DNA of 64,000 nt from Streptomyces sp. NBC_00878. GTDB lineage: Bacteria; Actinomycetota; Actinomycetes; Streptomycetales; Streptomycetaceae. The notes beneath the pieces are model-generated. The model had not been told where the DNA came from. It saw only the letters and a list, made by a program, of their open reading frames with translations, and ran no database searches. The position numbers were made by a program, and so were the translations under genes. Positions 18,548-26,706 of the stretch are shown here, in pieces (the first letter of the stretch is position 1; each line of letters opens with the position of its first letter). The stretch spans positions 3,472,001 through 3,536,000 of the forward strand of contig NZ_JAPEOK010000001.1 of NCBI RefSeq assembly GCF_026341515.1, written 5' to 3'.

Positions 18548-20908
18548 TCACGGTGTGTCCAGGAGATCGGTCATGATCGCGGGTCGTTGTTCTGGATCGT
18601 GGAGCACCGCCAGGCCTCGGGCCCAGCGGGAGTCCGGGTGGTGCGGGTCGTCCGGGGCGGGCCTGTCGTCCGGGGCGAGCGATGCACGCAACGCGGCTAC
18701 GGCGGCGGGCAGTTCCCCCGGACTCCCGATCCCGCCCACCAGTCTTCCCACCTCCGCCGCGAAACGCTCGCCCAGTTCGGGTGAGGCCTCCTCCCGCCGC
18801 CACACCACGGCGGCGGGGCCGGAGTCCAGGACGCGCCGGAGCGCTGTGCCGGCTCGGCCGCCGCCAACGGGCCCGCTGTGGAAGAGAACGGTATCGACCA
18901 CGTCGGAAGGCTGCCGATCACCTTGGGCGAGGAGCGGTACCGCCCTCATGGCTCGGCCGGTGCCCCACAGAAGGTGTGCGCCTCGGGCGCCCGTGCCTGT
19001 TGCGGGGCGGTCGAAGGAGCGCTGGTCCACGACGTTTACGGGACGGACAACTCCCAGCCGGGACGTCTCGTGGCGCGAGGAACGGCTCAGCACCCACTCA
19101 TCGACCGGGATGTCGAACAGCTCCTGGGGGAGCAGCACTTCGAGGGGAGCGACGTGCTCACCCGCGTCGGCCCGCAGGAACGCCTGGCGCAGTGCGTCGA
19201 GCAGGTCCGGCGGAGGGGCGCCGAGTTCCCGATGGTGGAACGGCCGACCGAGGGCCACGAGTTCCACGTCACCGGCATGGCCGACGAGCCGTACGGTCCA
19301 ACCGTAGTGATCCTCCTGCCACCAGTCGGCGCGGAACTCCAGCAGAACCGCGGCCAGGTCGTCGAGGGGGTCCAGGGGGAGGGTCTGTTCGGCATCGGGA
19401 CGGGGGCCGGATGCGCTGTGCCGACGAGCGCGGTCGGATGCGGAGCGCCAGGAAGTCCGGCGCGGGACTCGGTGCTCGTACGAAGGGAGCATCCCTGACC
19501 GAGTGAACGAACCGAAGGGGTCGGGCGGGTCGAGGGGGTGCAAGGGGGCGGCGAGTGGCGCGGTGAGCGGCACGTCGACGCCTTCGAGTGCGGGCTCCGG
19601 CTCCGCGACGCGGACGGGCGCCTGCGGCGCGTCCGCCCGCTCGGACGCGTTCCCCGGCTCGGCTCCCGGCATGCCCTCCGGGACGGCTTCCGGCACGGCG
19701 ATTCGTGCCACGCGACGCACGCGGATCTCGACCGGTTCGGGCGGCTGCCCCAGGAGCGCCAACTCCTCCCGATCGGCCTCGGGCAGGGACGCCGCCCGGT
19801 CGAGGGCCCAGCCGCGCAGAGCGATGGCGGGCTCGGGGGCCCTCGCGTACTCACTGTCGGCGACCAAGATCAGGTAGGAGAGGACGGCCTTTTCCGCACT
19901 GCTCGGATGTGGGTCGTACAGCAGCCCGGCCCCGTCCCTCCAACTACGCGGCATCGCGATGCCCGAGATGCGCTGTCCGGGGCATGCCTCGTCGACCAGC
20001 CTCTCGATGGTCCCTACGTCGGGTGCCGGAGGAAGCTCCGCGAGCAGCCCCAACGCCTGGATCCGGTCGAGCGGACGCCAGCCCCTGCCGGAACTGGGCA
20101 GGCCGGACTGCACCGTCGCCCAGCTCTGGCTCCCGACTCCGTTCTGCCGCTGGGTGAGCCAGTGCCACTGGTCGTGAGCGAGGATCAGCTGCTGATAAGG
20201 GTCCTGGCCGAGCGCGCCGGCGGAACTCAGTTCGCGCAGGGAGGTGATCCTCACGCAGTTGCCGCCGCCCTGCTTGTTGTTCCGTGCCTTGATCACGCCG
20301 ACGACCGCACCGCGTCGCGGGTCGACCAAGGGGCCCCCGGAGAGCCCTGCCTTGATCTCCCCTCCCTCGTCATCGAGGCGCATCACATGCGAACCGTGGA
20401 TACCGGCGACGCTGCTGTTCCCCTCCCAGAGGCACAGGGAGCCGTACTCGTCCCGCGCCCAGCCCCCGTACAGCAGTTTCCCGCCGAGCCCGCTGGGTGG
20501 TGTGGACAGATCGGAGAGCCATACGCAGGGGTGCTCGACCGGCTCGGTGAGTTCGACGACCGCCAGGTCGGGCGTGGGCCACAACCTCCGCTTGGCCTCC
20601 GGCACTTCGTCCACTCCGGGCACACAGTGGAGGAGGCGCCCCGGCACCGTCGCCGTCTCTTCACCGGCCCCGCGGCGGTACGTGATTCTCAGCGCCTCGT
20701 TCCCTCGCCACACGCGGCTGCTGCCGGAGGCCTGGGCGAAGATGTGGGCACAGGTCAGCACCCTGCTCGGGGCAATGAAGAATCCGCTTCCCCACAGCTC
20801 TGAGGCATCCGGCTCCGAGGCAGCCGATGGCTTGTGTGCCGGCGTTCCGTGGATTCGCACCGTGGCGTCGTTCACCATGCTGCGCAGTTGCTCATGGGCT
20901 TCGGGCAT
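18548..20908 (-). CDS. Trypsin-like serine protease with VMAP-C-like domain
   Basis: A 786-residue cytoplasmic protein with no signal peptide. Residues about 10-235 form a trypsin-like protease with a complete triad: His55 in LTCAH, Asp114 in PDLAVVEL and Ser190 in AGLSGGPLVD. A linker region with repeated Pro/Ala/Glu follows (about 360-500). The C-terminal part (about 505-786: LDDLAAVLLEFRADWW, ELVALGRPFHHRELGAPPPD, VLLPQELFDIPVDEW) resembles the vWA-MoxR-associated protein C-terminal domain (VMAP-C). The gene lies between a TRYPCO1-like gene and the MoxR-like ATPase. In such systems the protease is proposed to be the executioner that is activated when a threat is sensed. The target is unknown. 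Confidence 0.82.
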   Translation of the reverse strand: MPEAHEQLRSMVNDATVRIHGTPAHKPSAASEPDASELWGSGFFIAPSRVLTCAHIFAQASGSSRVWRGNEALRITYRRGAGEETATVPGRLLHCVPGVDEVPEAKRRLWPTPDLAVVELTEPVEHPCVWLSDLSTPPSGLGGKLLYGGWARDEYGSLCLWEGNSSVAGIHGSHVMRLDDEGGEIKAGLSGGPLVDPRRGAVVGVIKARNNKQGGGNCVRITSLRELSSAGALGQDPYQQLILAHDQWHWLTQRQNGVGSQSWATVQSGLPSSGRGWRPLDRIQALGLLAELPPAPDVGTIERLVDEACPGQRISGIAMPRSWRDGAGLLYDPHPSSAEKAVLSYLILVADSEYARAPEPAIALRGWALDRAASLPEADREELALLGQPPEPVEIRVRRVARIAVPEAVPEGMPGAEPGNASERADAPQAPVRVAEPEPALEGVDVPLTAPLAAPLHPLDPPDPFGSFTRSGMLPSYEHRVPRRTSWRSASDRARRHSASGPRPDAEQTLPLDPLDDLAAVLLEFRADWWQEDHYGWTVRLVGHAGDVELVALGRPFHHRELGAPPPDLLDALRQAFLRADAGEHVAPLEVLLPQELFDIPVDEWVLSRSSRHETSRLGVVRPVNVVDQRSFDRPATGTGARGAHLLWGTGRAMRAVPLLAQGDRQPSDVVDTVLFHSGPVGGGRAGTALRRVLDSGPAAVVWRREEASPELGERFAAEVGRLVGGIGSPGELPAAVAALRASLAPDDRPAPDDPHHPDSRWARGLAVLHDPEQRPAIMTDLLDTP

Positions 20909-20928
20909 GGCGTCGACCAGCGCTCGGT

Positions 20929-21354
20929 TCAGTGGCCGGGGCCGTCCGGTGCGCCGGCCGGCCCCGGATCCGTTCCCGTGCCGACAGCGGCGCCGTCAAG
21001 AGCCGCACCGCCCCTACCGCGGTCCCGGCCATCACGCCAGGTGAGCGTCACGACGACGGATGCCTTGGCCTCACCGTCGGTGAGGACACTCACCACTCTC
21101 CCCGGCTTCGCCGCGAGCTCCACCCCGAAGGCCACGCTCACCTCGTCGGGAGCCACCGCCGCGGTGGCCTCCCGCATGGTGGTGGCGACACCCTTCACCA
21201 GCTCGGTGAGACCTTCGACCCGGGCCGTGAGCGCCTCCGAGAACCCCGTGTCCGTGTACTCCTCGGATCCCCAGGCCAGCAGTTCTGTGTCTGTGACCCG
21301 CGCTTGTACGACCGTGCCGTCCGGCAGCTCGATCTGCGTCACCTCATCGGCCAT
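20929..21354 (-). CDS. CU044_2847-type protein, trypsin-co-occurring domain 1 (TRYPCO1)
   Basis: The ATG at 21354 follows a GGAGGGG ribosome binding site. The 141-residue protein opens with MADEVTQIELPDGTVVQARV and contains VEGLTELVKGVATTMREA and PDEVSVAFGVELAAKPG, the pattern of TRYPCO1 domains found beside conflict-system trypsins. It is the first gene of the minus-strand operon and ends 20 bp before the protease start. It may act as a sensor or as a regulator of the protease. This is established co-occurrence rather than known biochemistry. Confidence 0.8.
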   Translation of the reverse strand: MADEVTQIELPDGTVVQARVTDTELLAWGSEEYTDTGFSEALTARVEGLTELVKGVATTMREATAAVAPDEVSVAFGVELAAKPGRVVSVLTDGEAKASVVVTLTWRDGRDRGRGGAALDGAAVGTGTDPGPAGAPDGPGH

Positions 21355-21580
21355 GCGCCCCGCCCCTCCGCACCGGGACTTCAGCACGTGATGCCGACCC
21401 CGTTGACAACGGCCTCGATTATCCGACGGACAGCACCTCGCGCGCGAGACTCCGAGCACATTCCTCGGCCCGGATCCCACCGGACCGCGCCGGATCCCGC
21501 CGGATCCCGCCGGATCCCGCATGAGTGGGAGCCGGTTAGCCTGGTGACGTACGTTTCAGTCGACTTCTTGCGGAGCATCC

Positions 21581-21763
21581 GTGTACTTCACCGACCGTGG
21601 CATCGAGGAACTGGAGAAGCGGCGCGGCGAGGAAGAGGTCACCTTCGAGTGGCTCGCCGAGCAGCTGCGTACGTTCGTCGATCTCAACCCGGACTTCGAG
21701 GTGCCGGTGGAGCGGCTGGCGACCTGGCTGGCACGCCTGGACGACGACGAGGACGAGGAGTAG
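21581..21763 (+). CDS. DUF6104 family small protein
   Basis: A 60-residue acidic protein, MYFTDRGIEELEKRRGEEE at the N-terminus and a DDDEDEE tail. Length and sequence match a conserved Streptomyces family recalled as DUF6104. It is mostly helical with no transmembrane segment and no known function. It is divergent from the conflict operon, with 226 bp between starts, so the two may share a regulatory region. Confidence 0.8.
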   Translation: MYFTDRGIEELEKRRGEEEVTFEWLAEQLRTFVDLNPDFEVPVERLATWLARLDDDEDEE

Positions 21764-22149
21764 GTCCGGCCGGGGCTGACGACCGGGAGGGCCGGCCCGG
21801 GGGACTCACCGGGAGAATCGACCGGCGGGCTGCCCCGGTCAGCAGTGAGGGCGCATGGGCCGTACGCCGGTCCGGGCGCCCTGTGCGCCACCAGGAGCGC
21901 GTCCCGCCGCGAACCAGCCAGGCCTCTGCGTCGGCGTACGCCCACAAGCCGCCCCGTCAGAGGGCGCGCACCTGCGGAATCCGCGACTCACGAGGCAACA
22001 CGCGCACGGATTGGGCGCTTTTGTTCCGACTATTCCGCCCTGAATCACCAGAACAAGTGCCTTGACTTCGCGAATCCGCGATATATCGTGTCTAGTGGAA
22101 GACGCGATATGGCGTGTCGTGTCCCGCCTTGGTCAAGGAGGTCAGCACC
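21764..22149. other. Intergenic region before the DUF4097-PadR operon
   Basis: The first 300 bases show only weakly coding-like frames and GC-rich imperfect repeats. From about 22062 the region holds the promoter and palindromic operator described separately. AAGGAGG at 22135-22141 is the ribosome binding site of the next gene. Confidence 0.6.
22062..22110 (+). promoter_or_regulatory. Promoter with PadR-type palindromic operator
   Basis: A -35-like TTGACT (22062-22067) is followed by TATCGT or a nearby -10-like hexamer. ATATCGTGTC (22083-22092) and GACGCGATAT (22101-22110) form an inverted repeat with a 9/10 match and 8-bp spacer, overlapping the promoter. A smaller palindrome CGATATATCG lies at its left edge. 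PadR repressors usually bind arms separated by about 8 bp, and the second gene of the operon encodes one, so autoregulation is likely. Confidence 0.65.
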
Positions 22150-23295
22150 ATGTCCGAGTGGTCCGTCGCAGAGCCCAGCAAGCTCACGTTCGACGAACCG
22201 GTGACGGCCCTCCATGTGCGCATCGCCAATGGAACAGTGAACGTCGTGGGGGCCGACGAAGGTTCCACCCGTCTCGAAGTGTCCTCGATAGAGGGACCGC
22301 CCCTGATGGTGACCCAGGAGAGCGGCACACTGACGGTCGCCTATGAGGACCTGCCCCGGAAGGGCTTCCTCAAATGGCTCGACCGCAGGAGCTGGCGCAA
22401 CAGCGCGGTGATCTCCCTGGCCGTTCCGGCGCGCACGCGCGTCGAGGTGGGCGTGATCGGCGCCACCGCCGTGGTCTCAGGTGTCGAGGGGCCCGCGGTG
22501 GTGAAGGGCGTCTCCGGTGACACGACACTCGTAGGACTCTCCGGCCCGGTCCGCGCGGACACGGTGTCGGGGAACGTGGAGGCACAGGCCCTCACCGGTG
22601 ACCTCCATCTCAACTCCGTCTCCGGTGACCTCACCGTCATCGAGGGCTCCAGCCCCTCCGTGCGGGTCGAATCGATCAGCGGCTCAGTGGTCGTCGACCT
22701 CGACTCGTCGGGGCGGCCCAGCGACATCAGCCTGACCAGCATCTCGGGCGAGATCGCCATCCGCCTGCCACATCCGGCCGATGCGGAGGTCGAGGTGGAC
22801 TCGACGAGCGGCACGGTCTCCAGCGCCTTCGAGAACCTCCGGATCAGCGGCCAGTGGGGCGCCAAGAAGATCACCGGCAGGCTGGGCGCCGGGAACGGAC
22901 GGCTGAAGGCGACCACGGTCTCGGGCTCCATCGCCTTGCTGCGACGGCTCCCTCCGGAGGACGAACCGTGGGACGAGGGAGCGGATTTCAAGAATTTCAG
23001 GAAGGGGACGGCCTTCGGGGAAGATGGGCCGGAGGACACGGTTCCGGACGGCGGTGTCGGCACCGGGCCGGAGCGTGCCGGATCGGAGCACATCGGACCG
23101 GAGCACATCGGACCGGAGCGTGCCGGACCGCACGTCGAACCAGAGCACGTCGGACCAGAGCACGTCGGACCGAGCGGCTCACCGACGGACGGTGCCGCCA
23201 AGCCCCCGACCCGCGGCTCCACCCCTGACTCCAGCCCCACCGAGCATTCCGACGCCGGCGTCACCGACGACCCGACCCACGAGAAGGGGCTCTGA
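22150..23295 (+). CDS. DUF4097 beta-strand-repeat protein
   Basis: The ATG at 22150 has AAGGAGG 8 bp upstream. The 381-residue protein is built of repeated short beta strands with the VSGNVEAQALTGDLHLNSVSGD pattern, the DUF4097/adhesin-like right-handed helix family. It has no signal peptide. The last 80 residues are low-complexity with GPE(H/R)(I/V/A)G repeats encoded by 15-bp DNA repeats. The stop is 1 bp before the padR start, so the two are translated together. In Streptomyces the pairing of DUF4097 with PadR is recurrent. The molecular role is not known. Confidence 0.82.
   Translation: MSEWSVAEPSKLTFDEPVTALHVRIANGTVNVVGADEGSTRLEVSSIEGPPLMVTQESGTLTVAYEDLPRKGFLKWLDRRSWRNSAVISLAVPARTRVEVGVIGATAVVSGVEGPAVVKGVSGDTTLVGLSGPVRADTVSGNVEAQALTGDLHLNSVSGDLTVIEGSSPSVRVESISGSVVVDLDSSGRPSDISLTSISGEIAIRLPHPADAEVEVDSTSGTVSSAFENLRISGQWGAKKITGRLGAGNGRLKATTVSGSIALLRRLPPEDEPWDEGADFKNFRKGTAFGEDGPEDTVPDGGVGTGPERAGSEHIGPEHIGPERAGPHVEPEHVGPEHVGPSGSPTDGAAKPPTRGSTPDSSPTEHSDAGVTDDPTHEKGL
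23070..23175. repeat. 15-bp tandem repeats in the DUF4097 gene tail
   Basis: Several in-frame imperfect copies of a 15-bp unit around GAGCACATCGGACCG encode Gly-Pro-Glu-His-Ile/Val repeats. They probably arose by slippage, and the reading frame is preserved. Confidence 0.8.
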
Positions 23296-23296
23296 C

Positions 23297-24415
23297 ATGC
23301 CTCCCGTCTTTGCCCACGGCCGCCTGCGGCTCTACCTGCTGAAGCTCCTGGACGAGGCACCGCGCCACGGCTACGAGGTGATCCGACTCCTGGAGGAGCG
23401 CTTCCAGGGGCTGTACGCGCCGTCGGCCGGCACGGTGTACCCCCGGCTGTCCAAGCTGGAGGCCGAGGGCCTGGTCACCCACACCACCGAGGGCGGGCGC
23501 AAGGTCTACTCGATCACGGACGCGGGCCGGGCCGAACTGGCCGACCGCAGCGGCGAACTGGCCGACCTGGAGCTGGAGATCCGCGAATCGGTCGCCGAGC
23601 TGGCGGCGGAGATCCGTGCCGATGTGCGCGGCGCGGCAGGTGACCTGCGCCGGGAGATGCGGGCGGCGGCGAGCGAGGCACGGCGGAGTGCCACGGAAGC
23701 CGGCGCCAAGGGGAAGCGCGGTGAACACGAGGGCGCCTTCGGGGACTTCACGGACCTCGGCGACAAGGAGGCCTGGCGCGCCGCGAAGGACGAGATGCGC
23801 CGCGCCAAGCAGGAGTGGAAGGAGCAGGCCCGGCGCGCCAAGGACGAGAGCCGACGGGCCCGCGAGGAGGCCCAGCGGGCACGCCACCAGGCCAAGGAGG
23901 CCCAGGAGCGGGCCCGGACACAGGCCCAGGAGGAGCTCCAGCGCATCGCCAAGCACGTCCAGGACCAGGTGCAGGACCACTTCACCCGGGGCGACTGGCC
24001 GACGGGCACACTCGAGGGCCTGACCGAACTGGCCAAGGAATTCGGGGAGTTCGGAAAGGACTTCGGCAAGGAGTTCGGGAAGGACTTCGGCTTCGGCCGA
24101 CCGGAGGCGGGGAAAGGTACGGGAACTGGAGCCGGAGCCGAAGCGACAGCCGGAACCGGGGCTGGGGCTGAGGAACCCGACTACACGGTCACTCCCGAGG
24201 ACTTCCCCGCCGAGTACGAACCCTCCTGGGCCCACGAGGACTCCACCGGCGACCCCGCCCGCGACCTGGACCGCCTCCTGGACCGTTTCCGCGACGACAT
24301 CCGCGACGCGGCCCGCGACCACGGGGTGACGGAAGAGCAACTGCGTGACGCCCGACGCCACTTGTCGACGGCGGCGGCGCACATTGGTGCGGCACTGCGG
24401 ACGCCGAGGGCCTGA
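23297..24415 (+). CDS. PadR-family regulator with long coiled-coil tail
   Basis: A 372-residue protein. Residues 1-85 are a PadR winged helix (LRLYLLKLLDEAPRHGYEVI, YAPSAGTVYPRLSKLEAEGLV). The family average is about 110-180 residues. Here a long Ala/Arg/Glu/Lys-rich helical region extends to about residue 240, followed by a Phe-Gly-Lys-rich patch (EFGKDFGKEFGKDF) and a C-terminal helical domain (LDRLLDRFRDDIRDAARDHGV). The tail suggests an elongated dimer or a partner-binding platform. It is the second gene of the operon and probably represses the palindrome upstream of the DUF4097 gene. Confidence 0.88.
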   Translation: MPPVFAHGRLRLYLLKLLDEAPRHGYEVIRLLEERFQGLYAPSAGTVYPRLSKLEAEGLVTHTTEGGRKVYSITDAGRAELADRSGELADLELEIRESVAELAAEIRADVRGAAGDLRREMRAAASEARRSATEAGAKGKRGEHEGAFGDFTDLGDKEAWRAAKDEMRRAKQEWKEQARRAKDESRRAREEAQRARHQAKEAQERARTQAQEELQRIAKHVQDQVQDHFTRGDWPTGTLEGLTELAKEFGEFGKDFGKEFGKDFGFGRPEAGKGTGTGAGAEATAGTGAGAEEPDYTVTPEDFPAEYEPSWAHEDSTGDPARDLDRLLDRFRDDIRDAARDHGVTEEQLRDARRHLSTAAAHIGAALRTPRA

Positions 24416-24700
24416 GCGGAGGCGGACCACACGGGCAGGGGTACCCCTCGACTCCCGAGCACCCCGCGGAGCCTGGCTCCGCCGCCGGGGCCACCGCGGC
24501 CGGCTCCCACGACAGCCCCGTCGCGACGGGCTCCACCGACCAGGCCCACCATCACCAGCCACGCGACGCACCCACCGCGGTCGGTCCCACGACGAACCCA
24601 CCGCGACGAGCTCCACCGACAGACCCACCACCACCGGCTCGCGTGACCGGCACCCGCGACCGGATCCCGGCGGCGGGCCCTCAGCCCGCCCTAGCCCGCT
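24416..24700. other. Intergenic between padR and the Clp-N gene
   Basis: The ends of two convergent genes flank 285 bases with degenerate short repeats such as CACCGACAGACCCACCACC-like units. No gene or clear terminator was seen. Confidence 0.5.
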
Positions 24701-25300
24701 CTAGCCCGCCTTGGCCTCTCCCCCGCCGTAAAGCACCCGCCTCAGCGACGCGTACGTCACCCCGTGGTCGGCCAGGACCTCCGCGGGGACGCCGGGGCGG
24801 GCCGTGAGGGCGAGGAGGAGGTGTTCGTCGCCGATGTACCGGTCCCGCTGGGCTAGAGCCATCCGCAGGGACTCCGTCAGAAGATCCTTGGCCCCCTGAG
24901 CGAAGGGACGATGCCCGCCGACGAACCCGGACCACCCGGACCGCCAACCCCTGCCCCGCCCGGCAGCACCCTTCCCGCCGTCCCGCAACGCGCCCTCGCC
25001 ATGGGCCTCTTCGACCCGGGAGACGATCTCCGAGACGTCGATGCCCAGCCCGGAGAGCGCGTCCGCGTCGGCGCGTGACATCCCGCCGCGACGCCGCGCC
25101 TCGGCCAGTGCCTGCTCGACGGACTCCCTGCGCCCCGCAAGCCCCAGGGACATGAGGGCGAACGACGCGCGGCTGGCCTCACGGTCGAGCAGGGCAAGCA
25201 GCAGATGCTGTTCCTCGACCGTCTCCGCGTTCAGCCGCTCGGCGTGGCCGACCGCGCCGAGCACTACCGCCCGGGCGTCCTTGGTGAACCGTTCGAACAT
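24701..25300 (-). CDS. Clp N-terminal-domain protein
   Basis: The ATG at 25300 overlaps the stop of the upstream HTH gene (TGATG), so the start is well supported and translation is coupled. The 199-residue protein has two Clp-N-like repeats: FERFTKDARAVVLGAVGHA with HLLLALLDREASRA, and LRMALAQRDRYIGDEHLLLAL. It lacks any AAA+ ATPase domain. Free-standing Clp-N proteins may bind proteolysis substrates or regulate ClpC. The middle part (about 100-130) is Gly/Arg-rich and probably a flexible linker. Confidence 0.85.
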   Translation of the reverse strand: MFERFTKDARAVVLGAVGHAERLNAETVEEQHLLLALLDREASRASFALMSLGLAGRRESVEQALAEARRRGGMSRADADALSGLGIDVSEIVSRVEEAHGEGALRDGGKGAAGRGRGWRSGWSGFVGGHRPFAQGAKDLLTESLRMALAQRDRYIGDEHLLLALTARPGVPAEVLADHGVTYASLRRVLYGGGEAKAG

Positions 25301-25509
25301 CACTGCCTCCCGTACTTCTTGTGCACGGCCTGCCTGCTGACACCCAGTTCCGCGGCGATCTCCTGCCACGACCAACCCTGATTGCGCGCACTGCGCACCT
25401 GCACCGCTTCGAGCTGCTCCAGCAGCCGCCGCAAGGCGGAGACGGCCCGCAGCCCGATCCGCGGATCGCGGTCGCCGGCACGCTCGGCGAGATCCGTTGC
25501 TTCGGTCAT
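25300..25509 (-). CDS. Small helix-turn-helix DNA-binding protein
   Basis: A 69-residue protein whose C-terminal half is a helix-turn-helix (SWQEIAAELGVSRQAVHKKYG). The ATG at 25509 was chosen because the alternative at 25530 lies inside an operator palindrome. With a minus-strand promoter TTGACA-N18-TACGTT just upstream, the transcript would begin at or next to this ATG and be leaderless. It is coupled to the Clp-N gene by a one-base overlap. It probably represses its own operon through the two palindromes upstream. Confidence 0.75.
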   Translation of the reverse strand: MTEATDLAERAGDRDPRIGLRAVSALRRLLEQLEAVQVRSARNQGWSWQEIAAELGVSRQAVHKKYGRQ

Positions 25510-25511
25510 GG

Positions 25512-25557
25512 TGTCAACGTAGATTGACATACCCCGCCATGTCAACCACAGTTGACA
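25512..25557 (-). promoter_or_regulatory. Twin operators and promoter of the HTH/Clp-N operon
   Basis: Two 18-bp palindromes: TGTCAAC-CACA-GTTGACA (25540-25557, perfect) and TGTCAAC-GTAG-ATTGACA (25512-25529, one mismatch). Their starts are 28 bp apart. On the minus strand the TTGACA of the distal site can serve as -35 and TACGTT as -10. The operators cover the promoter, so binding would block transcription. Confidence 0.75.
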
Positions 25558-25622
25558 TGGCGGGATGCGCGAGGAGGAGATGAGGAGGTGAGGAGGTGAT
25601 CAGGGGGCTGGTCAGAGGTCGA

Positions 25623-26588
25623 TCAGGAGGCCGTCAGAACGACCTTCCCGAACAGCCCGCCGGACTCCATCCGCTCGAAGCCCTCGCGGGCCCGGTCCAG
25701 CGGAAGGACCTCGTCGATGACGGGACGGACACCGGTGGCGGCGCAGAAGGACAGCAGGTCCTCCAGCTCGTCCTTCGTGCCCATCGTGGAGCCGACGACC
25801 TTGAGTTCGAGGAAGAAGATGCGGGTCAGTTCGGCGTGCGAGGGGCGGTCGCCGCTCGTCGCGCCCGAGATGACCACGGTGCCGCCGGGCTTCAGCGACT
25901 TGACCGAGTGGGACCAGGTGGCCGCGCCGACCGTCTCGATGACGGCGTCCACGCGCTGCGACAGCCGCGCCCCGGACTCCACGGCCTCCACGGCCCCGAG
26001 TTCCAGGGCCCGCTTGCGCTTCGCCTCGTCCCGGCTGGTCGCGAAGACCCGCAGCCCCGCCGCCTTCCCGAGCGCGATCGCGGCGGTGGCGACACCGCCT
26101 CCGGCGCCCTGCACGAGAACGGAGTCACCGGGACGTACACCGGCGTTGGTGAAGAGCATGCGGTACGCCGTCAGCCACGCGGTGGGCAGACAGGCGGCCT
26201 CTTCGAAGGAGAGCTCCTTGGGCTTGGGCAGGACGTTCCAGGCGGGCACGGAGACCTGTTCGGCGAAGGTCCCCTGGTACCGCTCGGTGAGGATGGAGCG
26301 CGGCTCCTTCGGGCCGACCCCGTGTCCTGTCTGCCCGATGACGGAGTGCAGGACGACCTCGTTGCCGTCCTCGTCGACCCCGGCGGCATCGCAACCGAGG
26401 ATCATCGGCAGCTTGTCCTCGGCGAGCCCCACGCCACGCAGCGACCAGAGGTCGTGATGGTTCAGGGAGGCGGCCTTGACGTTCACGGTCGTCCAGCCGG
26501 CCCGGGCCTCGGGAGCGGGCCGCTCCCCCAACTCAAGGCCGTTCAACGGCTGGTCCCGGTCGATACGAGCAGCGTAGGCAGCGAACAT
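25623..26588 (-). CDS. Zinc-binding-dehydrogenase-family oxidoreductase (quinone reductase-like)
   Basis: The start at 26588 (MFAAYAARIDRDQPL) gives 321 residues. The N-terminal GroES-like domain has VKAASLNHHDLWSLRGVG and the CDAAG segment. The nucleotide-binding domain has VLVQGAGGGVATAAIALGKAAGLRV, a variant of the MDR glycine motif. Catalytic zinc ligands are not evident, which fits the quinone-oxidoreductase branch. It probably reduces an enone or quinone with NADPH. It lies alone, tail to head with the malic enzyme gene after a repeat-rich gap. Confidence 0.85.
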   Translation of the reverse strand: MFAAYAARIDRDQPLNGLELGERPAPEARAGWTTVNVKAASLNHHDLWSLRGVGLAEDKLPMILGCDAAGVDEDGNEVVLHSVIGQTGHGVGPKEPRSILTERYQGTFAEQVSVPAWNVLPKPKELSFEEAACLPTAWLTAYRMLFTNAGVRPGDSVLVQGAGGGVATAAIALGKAAGLRVFATSRDEAKRKRALELGAVEAVESGARLSQRVDAVIETVGAATWSHSVKSLKPGGTVVISGATSGDRPSHAELTRIFFLELKVVGSTMGTKDELEDLLSFCAATGVRPVIDEVLPLDRAREGFERMESGGLFGKVVLTAS

Positions 26589-26706
26589 GCCCTCGACCCT
26601 AGGCTCCACCGGCCTCCCGACGGAACCACGTTCCCCTGTGACACGCGTCCCGCCGGGTGGGTGGGTTTCGGCCGAATGCGTAAGTGCGGGCCGGTGGGGG
26701 TCGAGC

